Position numbers and translations under genes: made by a program. The notes beneath the pieces were generated by a model. That model saw only the letters and a list, made by a program, of their open reading frames with translations. It was not told the origin of the DNA and did not search any database. Of a DNA stretch of 64,000 bases, positions 7,677 through 20,700 are shown in pieces. Numbering within the stretch: position 1 is the first letter of the stretch; each line of letters begins with the position of its first letter. Source of the stretch: Tiliqua scincoides (lineage: Eukaryota; Chordata; Lepidosauria; Squamata; Scincidae); the NCBI RefSeq assembly GCF_035046505.1, contig NC_089826.1, positions 83,710,254-83,774,253 of the forward strand, read 5' to 3'.

Positions 7677-10600
7677 TGACATAGTGGGCATAATGGAAAC
7701 CTGGTGGAATGCGGAGAACCAGTGGGATACCGCAATCCCGGGCTATAAACTCTACAGGAGGGACAGGCAGGGGCATGTTGGAGGTGGGGTGGCCCTTTAT
7801 GTTAAGGAAGGGATAGAATCCAGCAAAGTAGAGATTGAAGGTGGGTCCGACTCCACTGTAGAATCTCTGTGGGTTAAATTACCAGGCTTGTGCAGCGATG
7901 TAATACTGGGGCGTGCTATTGTCCTCCAGACCAGAAATCGGATGGGGACCTTGAAATGAGGAAACAGATCAGGGAGGTGACAAGGAGGGACAGGGTTGTA
8001 ATCATGGGGGACTTCAATTATCCTCATATTGACTGGGTCAATTTGTGTTCTGGTCACAATAAGGAAACCGGATTTCTTGACGTGCTAAATGACTATGGCT
8101 TAGAGCAGCTAGTCACGGAGCCCACCAGAAGACAGGTGACTCTGGATTTAATATTATGCGGTATGCAGGACCTGGTTAGAGATGTAAACGTTACTGAGCC
8201 ATTGGGGAACAGTGATCATGTTGCGATCCGTTTTGACGTGCACGTTGGGGGAAGAATACCAGGCAAATCTCTAACAAAAACCCTTGACTTCCGACGGGCA
8301 GACATCCCTCAAATGAGGAGGCTGGTTAGAAGGAGGTTGAAAGGGAGGGTAAAAAGAGTCCAATCTCTCCAGAGTGCATGGAGGCTGCTTAAAACAACAG
8401 TAATAGAGGCCCAGCAGAGGTGTATACCGCAAAGAATGAAGGGTTCCACTAAATCCAGGAGGGTGCCCGCATGGCTAACCAGCCAAGTTAGAGAGGCTGT
8501 GAAGGGCAAGGAAGCTTCCTTCCGTAAATGGAAGTCTTGCCCTAATGAGGAGAGTAAAAAGAACATAACATAAGAACATAAGAACAGCCCCACTGGATCA
8601 GGCCATAGGCCCATCTAGTCCAGCTTCCTGTATCTCACAGCGGCCCACCAAATGCCCCAGGGAGCACACCAGATAACAAGAGACCTCATCCTGGTGCTCT
8701 CCCCTACATCTGGCATTCTGACTTAACCCATTCCTAAAATCAGGAGGTTGCGCATACACATCATGGCTTGTACCCCATAATGGATTTTTCCTCCAGAAAC
8801 TTGTCCAATCCCCTTTTAAAGGCATCTAGGCTAGACGCCAGCACCACATCCTGTGGCAAGGAGTTCCACAGACCGACCACGCGCTGAGTAAAGAAAGATT
8901 TTCTTTTGTCTGTCCTAACCCGCCCAACACTCAATTTGAGTGGATGTCCCCTGGTTCTGGTATTATGTGAGAGTGTAAAGAGCATCTCCCTATCCACTCT
9001 GTCCATCCCCTGCATAATTTTGTATGTCTCAATCATGTCCCCCCTCAAGCGTCTCTTTTCTAGGCTGAAGAGGCCCAAACGCCGTAGCCTTTCCTCATAA
9101 GAAAGGTGCCCCAGCCCCGTAATCATCTTAGTCGCTCTCTTTTGCACCTTTTCCATTTCCACTATGTCTTTTTTGAGATGCGGCGACCAGAACTGGACAC
9201 AATACTCCAGGTGTGGCCTTACCATCGATTTGTACAACGGCATTATAATACTAACCGTTTTGTTCTCAATACCCTTCCTAATGATCCCAAGCATAGAATT
9301 GGCCTTCTTCACTGCCACCGCACATTGGGTCGACACTTTCATCGACCTGTCCACCACCACCCCAAGATCTCTCTCCTGATCTGTCACAGACAGCTCAGAA
9401 CCCATCAGCCTATATCTAAAGTTTTGATTTTTTGCCCCAATGTGCATGACTTTACACTTACTGACATTGAAGCGCATCTGCCATTTTGCTGCCCATTCTG
9501 CCAGTCTGGAGAGATCCTTCTGGACCTCCTCACAATCACTTCTGGTCTTTACCACTCGGAAAAGTTTGGTGTCGTCTGCAAACTTAGCCACTTCACTCTC
9601 AACCCTGTCTCCAGGTCATTTATGAAGAGGTTGAAAAGCACCGGTCCCAGGACAGATCCTTGGGGCACACCGCTTTTCACCTCTCTCCATTGTGAAAATT
9701 GCCCATTGACACCCACTCTCTGCTTCCTGGCCTCCAACCAGTTCTCAATCCACGAGAGGACCTTTCCTCTAATTCCCTGACTGTGGAGTTTTTTCAGTAG
9801 CCTTTGGTGAGGGACCGTGTCAAACGCCTTCTGAAAGTCCAGATATATAATGTCCACGGGTTCTCCCGCATCCACATGCCTGTTGACCTTTTCAAAGAAT
9901 TCTATAAGGTTCGTGAGGCAAGACTTACCCTTACAGAAGCCATGCTGACTCTCCCTCAGCAAGGCCTGTTTGTCTATGTGTTTTGAGATCCTATCTTTGA
10001 TGAGGCATTCCACCATCTTACCCGGTATGGATGTTAGGCTGACCGGCCTATAGTTTCCCGGGTCCCCCCTCTTTCCCTTTTTAAAAATAGGCGTGACATT
10101 TGCTATCCTCCAATCTTCTGGCACTGTGGCTGTTTTGAGAGACAAGTTGCATACCTTAGTCAAGAGATCTGCAACTTCATTCTTCAATTCCTTAATAACC
10201 CTTGGGTGTATGCCATCAGGGCCCGGTGACTTATTGATCTTTAATTTATCAATGAGGTCTGAAACATCTTCTCTTTTAACCTCTATCTGACTTAACTCCT
10301 CGGTCAGGAGGGAGATCTCAAAAAGGAACATAAACTGTGGCAAAAGAAATGTAAGAAGGTGATATGGGAGGCCAAGAGAGACTATGAGGAACGCATGGCC
10401 AGCAACATTAAGGGGAATAATAAAAGCTTCTTCAAATATGTTAGAAGCAGGAAAGCCGCCAGAGAAGCGGTTGGCCCTCTGGATGGTGAGGGAGGGAAAG
10501 GGGAGATAAAAGGAGACTTAGAGATGGCAGAGAAATTAAATGAGTTCTTTGCATCTGTCTTCACAGCAGAAGACCTCGGGCAGATACCGCTGCCCGAACG

Positions 10601-12341
10601 GCCCCTCCTGACTGAGGAGTTAAGTCAGATAGAGGTTAAAAGAGAAGATGTTTCAGACCTCATTGATAAATTAAAGATCAATAAGTCACCGGGCCCTGAT
10701 GGCATCCACCCAAGGGTTATTAAGGAATTGAAGAATGAAGTTGCAGATCTCTTGACTAAGGTATGCAACTTGTCCCTCAAAACGGCCACGGTGCCAGAAG
10801 ATTGGAGGATAGCAAATGTCACGCCTATTTTTAAAAAGGGAAAGAGGGGGGACCCGGGAAACTATAGGCCGGTCAGCCTAACATCCATACCGGGTAAGAT
10901 GGTGGAATGCCGATAGGATCTCAAAACACATAGACGAACAGGCCTTGCTGAGGGAGAGTCAGCATGGCTTTTGTAAGGGTAAGTCTTGCCTCACGAACCT
11001 TATAGAATTCTTTGAAAAGGTCAACAGGCATGTGGATGCGGGAGAACCCGTGGACATTATATATCTAGACTTTCAGAAGGCGTTTGACACGGTCCCTCAC
11101 CAAAGGCTACTGAAAAAAATCCACAGTCAGGGAATTAGAGGACAGGTCCGCTGGTGGATTGAGAACTGGTTGGAGGCCAGGAAGCAGAGAGTGGGTGTCA
11201 ATGGGCAATTTTCACAATGGAGAGAGGTGAAAAGCGGTGTGCCCCAAGGATCTGTCCTGGGACCGGTGCTTTTCAACCTCTTCATAAATGACCTGGAGAC
11301 AGGGTTGAGCAGTGAAGTGGCTAAGTTTGCAGACGACACCAAACTTTTCCGAGTGGTAAAGACCAGAAGTGATTGTGAGGAGCTCCAGAAGGATCTCTCC
11401 AGACTGGCAGAATGGGCAGCAAAATGGCAGATGCGCTTCAATGTCAGTAAGTGTAAAGTCATGCACATTAGGGCAAAAAATCAAAACTTTAGATATAGGC
11501 TGATGGGTTCTGATCTGTCTGTGACAGATCAGGAGAGAGATCTTGGGGAGGTGGTGGACAGGTCGATGAAAGTGTCAACCCAATGTGCGGTGGCAGTGTA
11601 GAAGGCCAATTCTATGCTTGGGATCATTAGGAAGGGTATTGAGAACAAAACGGCTAGTATTATAATGCCGTTGTACAAATCTATGGTAAGGCCACACCTG
11701 GAGTATTGTGTCCAGTTCTGGTCACCGCATCTCAAAAAAGACATAGTGGAAATGGAAAAGGTGCAAAAGAGAGCGACTAAGTTGATTACGGGGCTGGGGC
11801 ACCTTCCTTATGAGGAAAGGCTATGGCGTTTGGGCCTCTTCAGCCTAGAAAAGAGACGCTTGAGGGGGGACATGATTGAGACATACAAAATTATGCAGGG
11901 GATGGACAGAGTGGATAGGGAGATGCTCTTTACACTCTCACATAATACCAGAACCAGGGGACATCCACTCAAATTGAGTGTTGGGCGGGTTAGGACAGAC
12001 AAAAGAAAATATTTCTTTACTCAGCGTGTGGTCAGTCTGTGGAACTCCTTGCCACAGGATGTGGTGATGGCGTCTAGCCTAGACGCCTAAAAGGGGATTG
12101 GACAAGTTTCTGGAGGAAAAATCCATTATGGGGTACAAGCCATGATGTGTATGCACAACCTCCTGATTTTAGAAATGGGTTATGTCAGAATGCCAGATGC
12201 AAGGGAGGGCACCAGGATGAGGTCTCTTGTTATCTGGTGTGCTCCCTGGGGCATTTGGTGGGCCGCTGTCATAGACATGAAGCTGGACTAGATGGGCCTA
12301 TGGCCTGATCCAGTGGGGCTGTTCTTATGTTCTTATGTTCT
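7677..12341 (+). mobile_element. CR1 LINE, 5' truncated, split by an antisense CR1
   Basis: Two blocks, 7677-8567 and 10320-12341, form one CR1 element. The first encodes part of the AP-type endonuclease (VVIMGDFNYPHIDW, TEPTRRQVTLDLIL, NSDHVAIRF). The second encodes the RT with [31 protein letters not shown] and the FADD catalytic motif, then the C-terminal domain and the CR1 tail ending ttcttatgttctta. The first ORF and the start of the endonuclease are missing. The frame is interrupted: a short deletion near 10910, a TAG near 11600 and a frame change near 12088. High similarity to the nested copy shows both are young. Confidence 0.93.
8568..10319 (-). mobile_element. Nested antisense CR1 LINE
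   Basis: A 5'-truncated CR1 of about 1.75 kb lies on the minus strand inside the plus-strand CR1. It starts within the RT ([18 protein letters not shown]) and runs through the FADD motif to the CR1 tail at 8568. A one-base deletion near 9595 breaks the frame just before AKFADD. The outer sequence is duplicated at the junctions, aaaaagaacata at 8556-8567 and aaaaaggaacata at 10320-10332, which is a target-site duplication. Confidence 0.9.
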
Positions 12342-12469
12342 AATGGATGGTAGGGAGGGGGTTGAACCAGATTTCAGGATAAAGCTGCAGCTGGGCAAAG
12401 AGTTCCTCACTTGCCACCTGTTTGTCCTACGCTCGTCAGTGCCCAGGGCTGGACACGCTTCCGCGTGCC

Positions 12470-13000
12470 GGACACTAGCCAATCACCCCCAGCATCCCGG
12501 CTAGGGATGTTCCATCAGTGCCAGCAGGAGAGGACGGAGCGAGCGGGTTCGCTGGCGCGCGGCGCCAGGGCGCGCTGTGATTGGCTAAGGCGCACGGGCA
12601 GGCCCGGGAGCCCGGGCGGAGCGCGAAGCAGCTGGTCGCGGGAGCTCCTCCCAGCAGAGGGTTTCCCTTGCTCTGCAGGCGTCAGGAGCGGGGAGGAGCC
12701 GCAGGGAAACTTTGCAGACGGGAGGCGCAGAGGCCAGACGCTCTCCTGCTGCTGTTGCTGTGAATGAGTCCGGTGAGTGGTGGGGGGCCCCGAGAGAGCC
12801 GGCCGGGCGTTGCCTTTGTCCTCCTGGCCGCTCGGGCTTGCAAGGCTGCAGTGGCCAGCTGGCCGTGCCCGGCCCCCTCTCCCCGCCCGGCGCTGCCCTG
12901 CTGGAGTCAGCTGCGCGGTCACACCCAGGCTGGCACCGCCTCTCCTGGTAGGGGGTCTCTGGTAGGCTGCCAGCCCGGGGAAGAGAAGGGGAGAGTAGAG
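12470..13000 (+). promoter_or_regulatory. WFS1: CpG-island promoter of WFS1
   Basis: A GC- and CpG-rich block, strong at 12540-12720, surrounds the presumed first exon. CCAAT boxes lie at 12479-12483 (forward) and 12580-12584 (as ATTGG). There is no TATA box. This fits a broadly expressed gene with dispersed initiation. The CCAAT boxes have only weak ERSE-like partners at the 9-base spacing (3 of 5 bases each). Confidence 0.75.
12590..12772 (+). other. WFS1: WFS1 noncoding exon 1 (5' boundary approximate)
   Basis: The end is set by a strong donor, ccg/gtgagt, with GT at 12773-12774. WFS1 in other vertebrates has a noncoding first exon in a CpG island. The left boundary is a guess, as no transcript is available. 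An ATG at 12764-12766 lies at the very end of the exon, in a weak start context. Confidence 0.6.
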
Positions 13001-13049
13001 CTTGCCCACCTCGGGCGTGTGCGTGTCCATTCGGAAGCAAGTCCTAGAG

Positions 13050-13575
13050 CCCGATCCTAAGCACGTCTGCTCAGAAGTCAGTGGGTCTCACTCCCAGTGG
13101 GGTCAGTGGGTCTTATTGCATCCTGAGACCTATGCATATCTACTCAGAAGTAAGTCCCGTTGCAGCCAGTGGATCTTACTCCCAGGTGATGGGATTACAG
13201 CCTCAGAGCGTGATCCTAGGCATATCTACTCAGGAGTAAGCCTCATTGTAGTCAGTGGGTCTTACTCCCTGGTAAGGGTGATGGGATTGCAGCCCCAGAG
13301 CCCAATCCTATGCATGCCTACTCAGAAGTAAGTTCTGTTGAAGTCAGTGGATCTTACTCCCTGGTAAGAGTGATGGGATTGCAGCCTTAGAACCCAATCC
13401 TATGCGTGCCTACTCAGAAGTAAGTTCTGTTGAAGACAGTGGGTCTTACTCCCTGGTAAGGGGGTGGGATTGCAGCCTCAGTGCCCAATTCTATGCACAA
13501 ATGCTCAGAAGTAAGCCCCATTACAGTCAATGGGGCTTACTCCTAGGTAAGTGTGGATAGGATTGCAGCCCTACT
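13050..13575. repeat. Tandem array of a ~91-bp palindromic repeat, six units
   Basis: Units recur every 91-92 bases from about 13214 onward, each reading (ca)atcctatgcat...ctactcagaagtaag...agtcagtgggtcttactccc...ggattgcagcc. The first two units are more diverged. The last unit resembles the dispersed family member most closely. The array lies in WFS1 intron 1, just downstream of the CpG island. Confidence 0.85.
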
Positions 13576-16131
13576 CAGTGTTATGGTGGGGCGGGAGTTA
13601 CTTCGCAGTAGGTATGCATATAGGAACCGGATTGATACCTCATCTTGTCTTCGAACAGTCTCTAGGTGGGTTTGCAGGATTCAGTCCAATTGGAAGTCAG
13701 TCCCACTGAACATCAGAAAGGATGCCTAGGATTGCAGGATGATTCTAAGTTGTCCAGAAGGAAGTCCCCCTAACTGGTTTAAGAGGACTTACTCTCAAGG
13801 AAATGTACAACCGGTTTCGGTTTCAAAAGTCTCATTTCTCTTTTGTTGGGTCCAGTGATGTAACCAGAGAGGATGCAAAGCACTAAGTCTTGCATGCCCA
13901 AGACCCAAGGTTGGGTCTGATGCCCTGAAAACAGCATTCAGGTAGCTGCCTCTGTTTGCTCTAATGTCTGCACAACAAAGGTTCCTTGCAGACTTTCTGA
14001 GCATAGCCCTCTCTAGGTATTTTTGGATTTGCTTTTTTTGCTCTAACTTATGTCTGCCAAACATCTGCATTTTTTGCCCTTGTTGGGGTTTTCTGTGTTA
14101 CATTTATCTCAGTGCTGGAGTCTTTCCTGGTAAGCTACAGAAGAAATTAAGGCTGCAATCCTATGCACACTTTCCTGAGAGTAAGCCCCATTCAAAGCCC
14201 CCTTTCCAAAGAGTAGAAATTTAGTAAGTAAATGACACTGGGACTTCTGAGTAGACAAGCCTATGATTGTACTCTAACTAAGGATGTTTCAAATGCTTAA
14301 TAAGTAAATATGAGGCAGGATGCTTGTTGGGAAATAAATTATAAATGAAGGCTTTGGCAGCTGAATTCCAAGAACAAGAGAAATTTTATTTCGCATTTGG
14401 TCTTGTCCAAGAATTGTCCAGTATTTTTTGTCACTGAAAATATTTTTTTAAACACCTTGCTGTCCATAGCAAGAAAAAAAAACACTCTGTGCTTGCTCAG
14501 ATGCTCACTCATTGTTTAGTATATTGTAGTTTAGATCTTATCCTTGGTAATGGGAATATGTTCTAGGTCTGCAAATAAGTCATTGTCTTATTTGTCAACC
14601 AGAAGGTGCAGTCTTTGTGATCATTCCATCTTGGTTGTCACCATCTCCCTTGGATTCTGGATTTGTAGGACAGTCACGCAGCTATAAACACAGGAAACTG
14701 TCTTTATAGTCAGTCAGGCATTGGTTGTTTTTAGGTCAAGATTGTTGACACCAAGTGGCAATAGCTCTCCAGGGTCAGGGTGTTTCCCAGCCTTGCCTAC
14801 CTGGAGATGCTGGCGATTGAATTTGGAAATTTCTGCATGCAAAACAGGTACTTTAATCATTTAGCTATATCCTCTTTCCAGTTATAATTACCTCTACCCC
14901 ACCCTGGTCACCTGTGGAACCCCAGATCTGAGGGGTTTATTGGCGATAATGGGTTCACTATTACAACCTGATTTCATAGAATTGACAATAGTTTTGATTT
15001 CATGTTAGTCAGTAATTTTAATAATGTAACTGTATTTTTCAAAGGTTATTGGCTCATAAGAACCTACTACTTTTTAGCAGTGAAACAAATTGCAGATTTG
15101 TGGTTCTTGAGAAGGTAAATTTAGCAACTTAACTTCCATGATGCCTACCCTCATCCTCACAATGTTTCATTGTATCAACCTCTGATCTTGTTTTACTTCT
15201 GGAAGCTGTTATAGAAGCTGCCCTTGCATAGCAAAGAGGGGAAAAACTTGGCAGCTGGAGCCATTGCAGGTCCCTGGAGCTCCAATCCTCTGCACATTCA
15301 CCTGGGAGTAAGCAGCATTGGACACAGTGAGGCTTACTTCTGAGTAAGCATGAAAAAGGATTGTCCTGTGAATTTTTTTTTGGTAGTTAATTCTGATATG
15401 CCAGAAGCTGTGTGTATCCTAAGAAATTTTTGGTCTAAAGCCAGCTGCAAACAACTTCTGTGTTTTTTGTTTCCAGTATGGAAAGTGCTCAACAATTATC
15501 AGTTGAACTGACATAGTAAAAGCAGCTCTCTGCTTTGAGAGTGCCGAGATCCAAAACTCTATTGACTTTCAGAAGCCTGTACAACCATGTGTTGGTGGTT
15601 CTATCAGGTGTTAATATTGATAATATACTTCTGTCTTTGAGTTGTTGTATCCTGAAGAAGGATCCAGGATCTTTGTGTTCCTGGATGCAACCAGACTCTC
15701 ATTTCTGCCTTCATATCTATCTCTGTGGAATCTTGTGAACTGTTTTTCTTTCATACCCTGGAGAGAGAGGAAGGGCAATAGAAATATAATATTTCTAGTG
15801 CTAGAAATATAATATTTCTAGCAGAAATATAATCAGCTAGAAAACTGCTTGTAGGAGGCAGAAGCCTAGTTTTTATCTTTAACCTAACAGTCCACAGTTA
15901 TGTAAAGAAGATGAATGATCTTGGAAAGATTCTCCGGTATAATCTTGCCCTTCTTCACATAAGGAGGTCAAATTCCATTGCCCTTGTTTGCAGAAGTCGG
16001 AGCAAACAATTTATAGTCTGATCCAGTGTTTATTTACTTGGAAGCAAGTCCCACTGTGTGAAATGAACCTTGCTGCACAGGACTATGGTCATATTCAGAA
16101 TTTTCATAATATTCTTTCTCATCTGCTGTAG
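13576..16131 (+). other. WFS1 intron 1, remaining part
   Basis: Mostly unique sequence, with a further palindromic repeat at about 14152-14275, one at 15283-15362, a minus-strand SINE at 14740-14885, and a small tandem of 'gaaatataatatttctag' near 15780-15830. The intron ends with the acceptor ctgctgtag at 16131. Confidence 0.5.
14740..14885 (-). mobile_element. tRNA-derived SINE (type B)
   Basis: The reverse strand reads gatatagctaaatgatt..., then attcaatcgccagcatctcc (a B-box region), then ggctgggaaacaccctgac. It matches the plus-strand copy at 18700-18905 and the general form of reptile SINEs that begin with a tRNA-like head. Confidence 0.65.
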
Positions 16132-16329
16132 AAATGGACTTGGAACACGATCCTCCTGCAGGCAGCTCTCATGGTCAGCTTGGAAGATCCCAGCTTAATG
16201 CAGCTGCTGCTGCCGAAGGCCAAGGTGAGGGAAATCGGAAACCTCAGCCCCCTTCTGAAGATCCAGCCGCCTCAAGTTTTTCCGCTTCAGATGCCAGTAG
16301 TCCAAGCAGAGAGAGAGCCGGGAGGAACG
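16132..16329 (+). CDS. WFS1: WFS1 exon 2 (first coding exon)
   Basis: Acceptor ctgtag, two untranslated bases, then ATG at 16134. It encodes residues 1-65 plus one base and ends at donor aacg/gtaaat. This variable N terminus ([15 protein letters not shown]...) shows little likeness to human beyond composition. Confidence 0.85.
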
Positions 16330-17668
16330 GTAAATAAGAAATGTAAATTTGATGCAGGGCGTTCATCAGTATACAAGTTTTTTTTTTTTTTAAGGGAGCA
16401 TGCCCACTGTATTGTCTCAATACAGGCAGACAATTAGTAGTCTGATGCTTGGCTTATTGCACTGTTTTCTGAAAAGAAAATAAGCCGGTTATTGTAGGAA
16501 AGGTGAGTGGGAAGTTGAGGAAGGTGGTTGATTTTCTTCCTGAAGAGTTTATGCTCAGGTCTTCACCCACACAGGTCTCTCTCATCAGCGGAGAGAGCCA
16601 TGCAAGCCTTCAGTGTTTGCAAAATTCAATCAGATTGGGCCTTATTGCAGACCACACACTAAAATCTGCAACATGCATGAGGTTGTTGCACAGAGAGCCT
16701 GTTGGAGACAACCAGTCAATCGCTATTGCATCACAAGTGATACACTGAGTTTACTTATCTGTGTAGGAACAAATCCTTAGACCAGTGTTTCTCAAACTGT
16801 GGGTCAGGACCCACTAGGTGGGTTGCGAGACAATTTCAGGTGGGTCCCCATTAATTTCAATATTCTTATTTTTAATGTATTAGACTTGATGCTACCATGA
16901 TATGTGACTGCATTTGGGAAAATGTTATAGACCTGTACTTTTAACAAACTACTATGTATATTCTTTTAACAATGATAGTAAAGGAAACTTACTCCTGGGT
17001 AAGTGCGGGTAGGATTGCAGCCTAGGATAGTTAAAAAATTTTCCTGCTTGATGTCACTTCCAATCATGACATCACTTCTGGTGGGTCCCGACAGATTCTC
17101 ATTCTGTCCCGGTGGGTCCTGGTGCTAAATGTGTGAGAACCACTGCCTTAGACTGTTTGCAGAGCTTTAGCCAGAGATTTGGAAAGTAGGTAGGTGGACA
17201 GTTGCCTCTTGTCAGATTGTTGACTTGGAAAATAGCCAAGGTGCGCGCTGTTAATAGAGCTGTGATGTCTGATTGGATGCTGTATTGGACTTGAAATTTG
17301 GTTGAGATTCCTTGCAACAAGTTTGAATCAGTGCACAGTGAAACAGGCTTTTTTTATATGTGGAGTACAAATTCCAATCCAATAGTAACTGTGAGACTTG
17401 AAGGGGTAACAGTTTTTATTTAGAATTAATCCTAATAAAAAATCGGAGACCTTTGCTTAAAAGAAAAACTTCTTTATTTTTTGGAGATTTTTGGAGATTT
17501 CTCCATTGTGAAGAAAAAAGAACCCCAAACACGACAAATTTAGGGAAGTCTAAATTAACATTGCTAAGCACTCGATTTCATTTTAACTCTGTTTCCTGCT
17601 CTTCTCCCCCATGCCCCTCCCAAAGTGAAAAGAAATGCAGGTAATGCATCAGGTAGGGGTGTGTGTGG

Positions 17669-17712
<44 letters not shown>

Positions 17713-20700
17713 CCCACCAAGCCAAATGTAAACCACCAGAAGTGTATGGTGATCTTCCTATGTTTGTCACCTGTCTGGAACTAAAAAATGGGATGGGAGA
17801 GGTGACCCACTTTACAGGCTCACAGTACATGGCTAGTGGTTTGTACAGCTTGGTGGCGAAGATGTTTATAGAGCAGCAATTGTCAGCCAATGTGCTGAGA
17901 GAGGTCTGCAGGTGTGTTGCAGGAGTACGGATCACAGTGGTTGAAAATCACTGAAAAACTCCCAGGTTCTGTGGCTGTGTTTGTAGGACAACTGTCCATG
18001 GTAATAAATTGTCTGTCCTTCTGCTGAGTGCTGGCAGAGGTCGAAGGACAGACAATTTGTTACCATAGACAGTTGTCCTAGAGACAAAGCCGCAGAACCC
18101 AGAAGAATCTCCCAGAAACCAGAAGTGACATCACAGGAGACATCACAGAGGTCAGTATGCTGTGAGAAGATGTTGAAAATCGTGGTTTTAAACTGTTCAA
18201 TTTTCCTTTAACGCTGCTGGGTTTTGTGGATTAGAATTCATTGGCTTTTTAAAGAAAATTGTTGTTATATTGGTTTTGTTATACTGATTTTGTCAATTTT
18301 TGTTTAAGAAGTCTTGGTAATCTCCTTTGGCCTGAAATTACAGGGTACCTTTGAGTATTGTAACATTTGCTCTTGTCCCAGCCTGTCAGTTTGTCAGTGA
18401 GATTGTGCACATTCAGTTCATGATTCCCTTTTATGTTTGTTGCTAGGCATTTTAGTCTGCTTTCTGTGACTTTCAGATAGTTTAGTTTATCCTGGGTGGT
18501 AAAGATAACAGGAAGTCTCTTTATTACAAACATCAGCATGTAACTGGTTGGGACAAGTAGGCTTAAAGGTTAGGTGGTGGGAATGATATTGTTCCAGTGG
18601 ACCCTTTTCAGATGAATCACCACTGGTTTGTTTGTCTAAGTTGCGATATGTCTCCCAGAAAACAATCTGAAGATATCTGGTGAGGTATACCTGCTAAATA
18701 GAGCTGTAACTAGTGGTAGAGCACATGCATGCAGGAGATCTTGTGTTCAACTCCTGGCACCTTCAGGCAGAGCTGGGAAAGGGCCTATAACTGAATGTCT
18801 GGAGAACAGTTACCAGTCATTGCAGACATACTGAGCCAGTGGACCAGTGGTCTGAATTGGTGCAAGGCAGCTTCAGATGTTTATCTCCATGCTTCATATC
18901 ACTTCATGCAGTGGACCTTCTTTATCCAGAGGCTTGGCATTTATGGATGCCGAGTCTGTACCACAGGGAACCTCAGAGAAGCCACTTCTGGTTCGTGTCA
19001 GAGACTTGCTGACTCAACTGTACGAATAGTCTAGGAACTGCTGTTCGTATCTAGATTCCTGAGGCAGTATTTGTAAATCTTTTCATAAGGCAAGTGCTTA
19101 GCAGTTTGCAATGGTAGTATCGCGTAGTTGGAGATCCTGGTGCAAAAGCTTGCACTGCCCCCCCCCCCGCACCCTCACCAATGCTTTAATGGTGCACTGG
19201 GTGTCAGCATGGCCTGTGGTAGTGGTGGTTCATGGAATGGGTTCCCAAGTGGGCCCTCTAATGGATTTGAGCCCTTGGCCAGTGTCCTGCCTTCCCACCT
19301 CTTGCACCTCTGGCAGTGGGCTTTTCCTAGAAAACCTGGCTGCTTATACAAAGTGCTGTCTTGCTGTGCAAAGTCCAGTTCTCCAAAATTTTTATCATCA
19401 TCATTCCTCCAAGTATGCATTATGTGAATCAAGAGAAGGTAATAGCCTGTGCCACAATCCTATGCTTTCCTTTTCAGGAGTTAATAAGTTGATGTGGTTG
19501 CACTGTGACTGGCTGAAGGGTTTATTCTGAATTGTATACAGTACTTCATCATGGCATTGTGGCTGGAGCAGGAGGAAGTGGGAAGGGGGTATACACTTTG
19601 ACTTCTCATTAAGTTGGATTTTGTGAGCTTACACCTCCTCTCTTGTCAAAAGCCACTTTTCCCACCCATGTGCCCTTGACACTGTCCATTTTGGTCCCCT
19701 CCATTGTGTGAGTGTGTGTCTGATCTTGTTCCAGCATAGAATTTCTGGTAGACTTCGGCCTTATCCTAAAGGTTCACAGCTTTATTTCAGGATTTCAGCT
19801 TTAGCATAACTGAATTAAAAAATGAAATTGTGCATTCTTCATAAAAGAGAGGAAAATATGGAAAGGACAAACACCTTACTTTTAGGTTAGTGGATAATGT
19901 GCAAAACACATATAGAGTGGGCCCTCCTTATTTATGGGGGTTTGGTTCCAGATACCCACACAGATAAGGAATTCGATGGGTGCAGGGGTCCGCTCCTGAA
20001 GCTCGTATAATTACTTGCCTGAAGTATCCAGAGGCCTCTCCTGGGTCACGCCAGCAGCCCAGTCTATTGACTTCCAACAGAAACCTCCAGAAGCTACTTC
20101 CAGTTTTTGGAAGGCAAGCAAAAGTTGCCTTCCAAAAACCAGAAGTGGCTCCTGCAGGCCATTGAGACCCACAGTGGTCAATAGAGTAGATCATCAACCT
20201 GCCATGACTGTGAAGAAGCCTCTAGGCTCCAAGTAAGTGAGGGGAACCTCCAGAGGCACCTATCTGGACTCTTTGTATCCACAGGTGGTTAAATCCTCAG
20301 ATATGGGACCTGCGGATGCGGAAGGCCCACTAACTAAATCAGTTACCACATCTGAGAGCGGGGGGGGGGGGGGTTGTTTGATGGTTCTTCAGAAATATAT
20401 TTGGAAGAACTCTTAGTTTTAGAGACCTGCCTGTTCATTGCTAACTAGTGACTTATTCCAGCTTCAGCACTTGGAAACCAGTGGAAGGTTTTTACTGTCA
20501 CTGCTTCACCAGAATAAGACTGTATAGCACTCTCATGCTTTTAAAGTATTCTCCCTAAATGACTTACCATTGTTCTCTGAATAATTGGAGCCATACAGAA
20601 AGAAATCCAAATTGCCCTTGTGAGATGGTGTAATCTTTTTTTTTATTTCATTCTTTTGAAGTGTCAGTAATGGCCACTTTATTTCTCCGCCTCTGCACTT

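Noticed and set aside
12515-13060. Several 60-170-codon frames in the CpG island
   Set aside because: High GC removes stop codons by chance. Frames exist on both strands and none resembles a protein.
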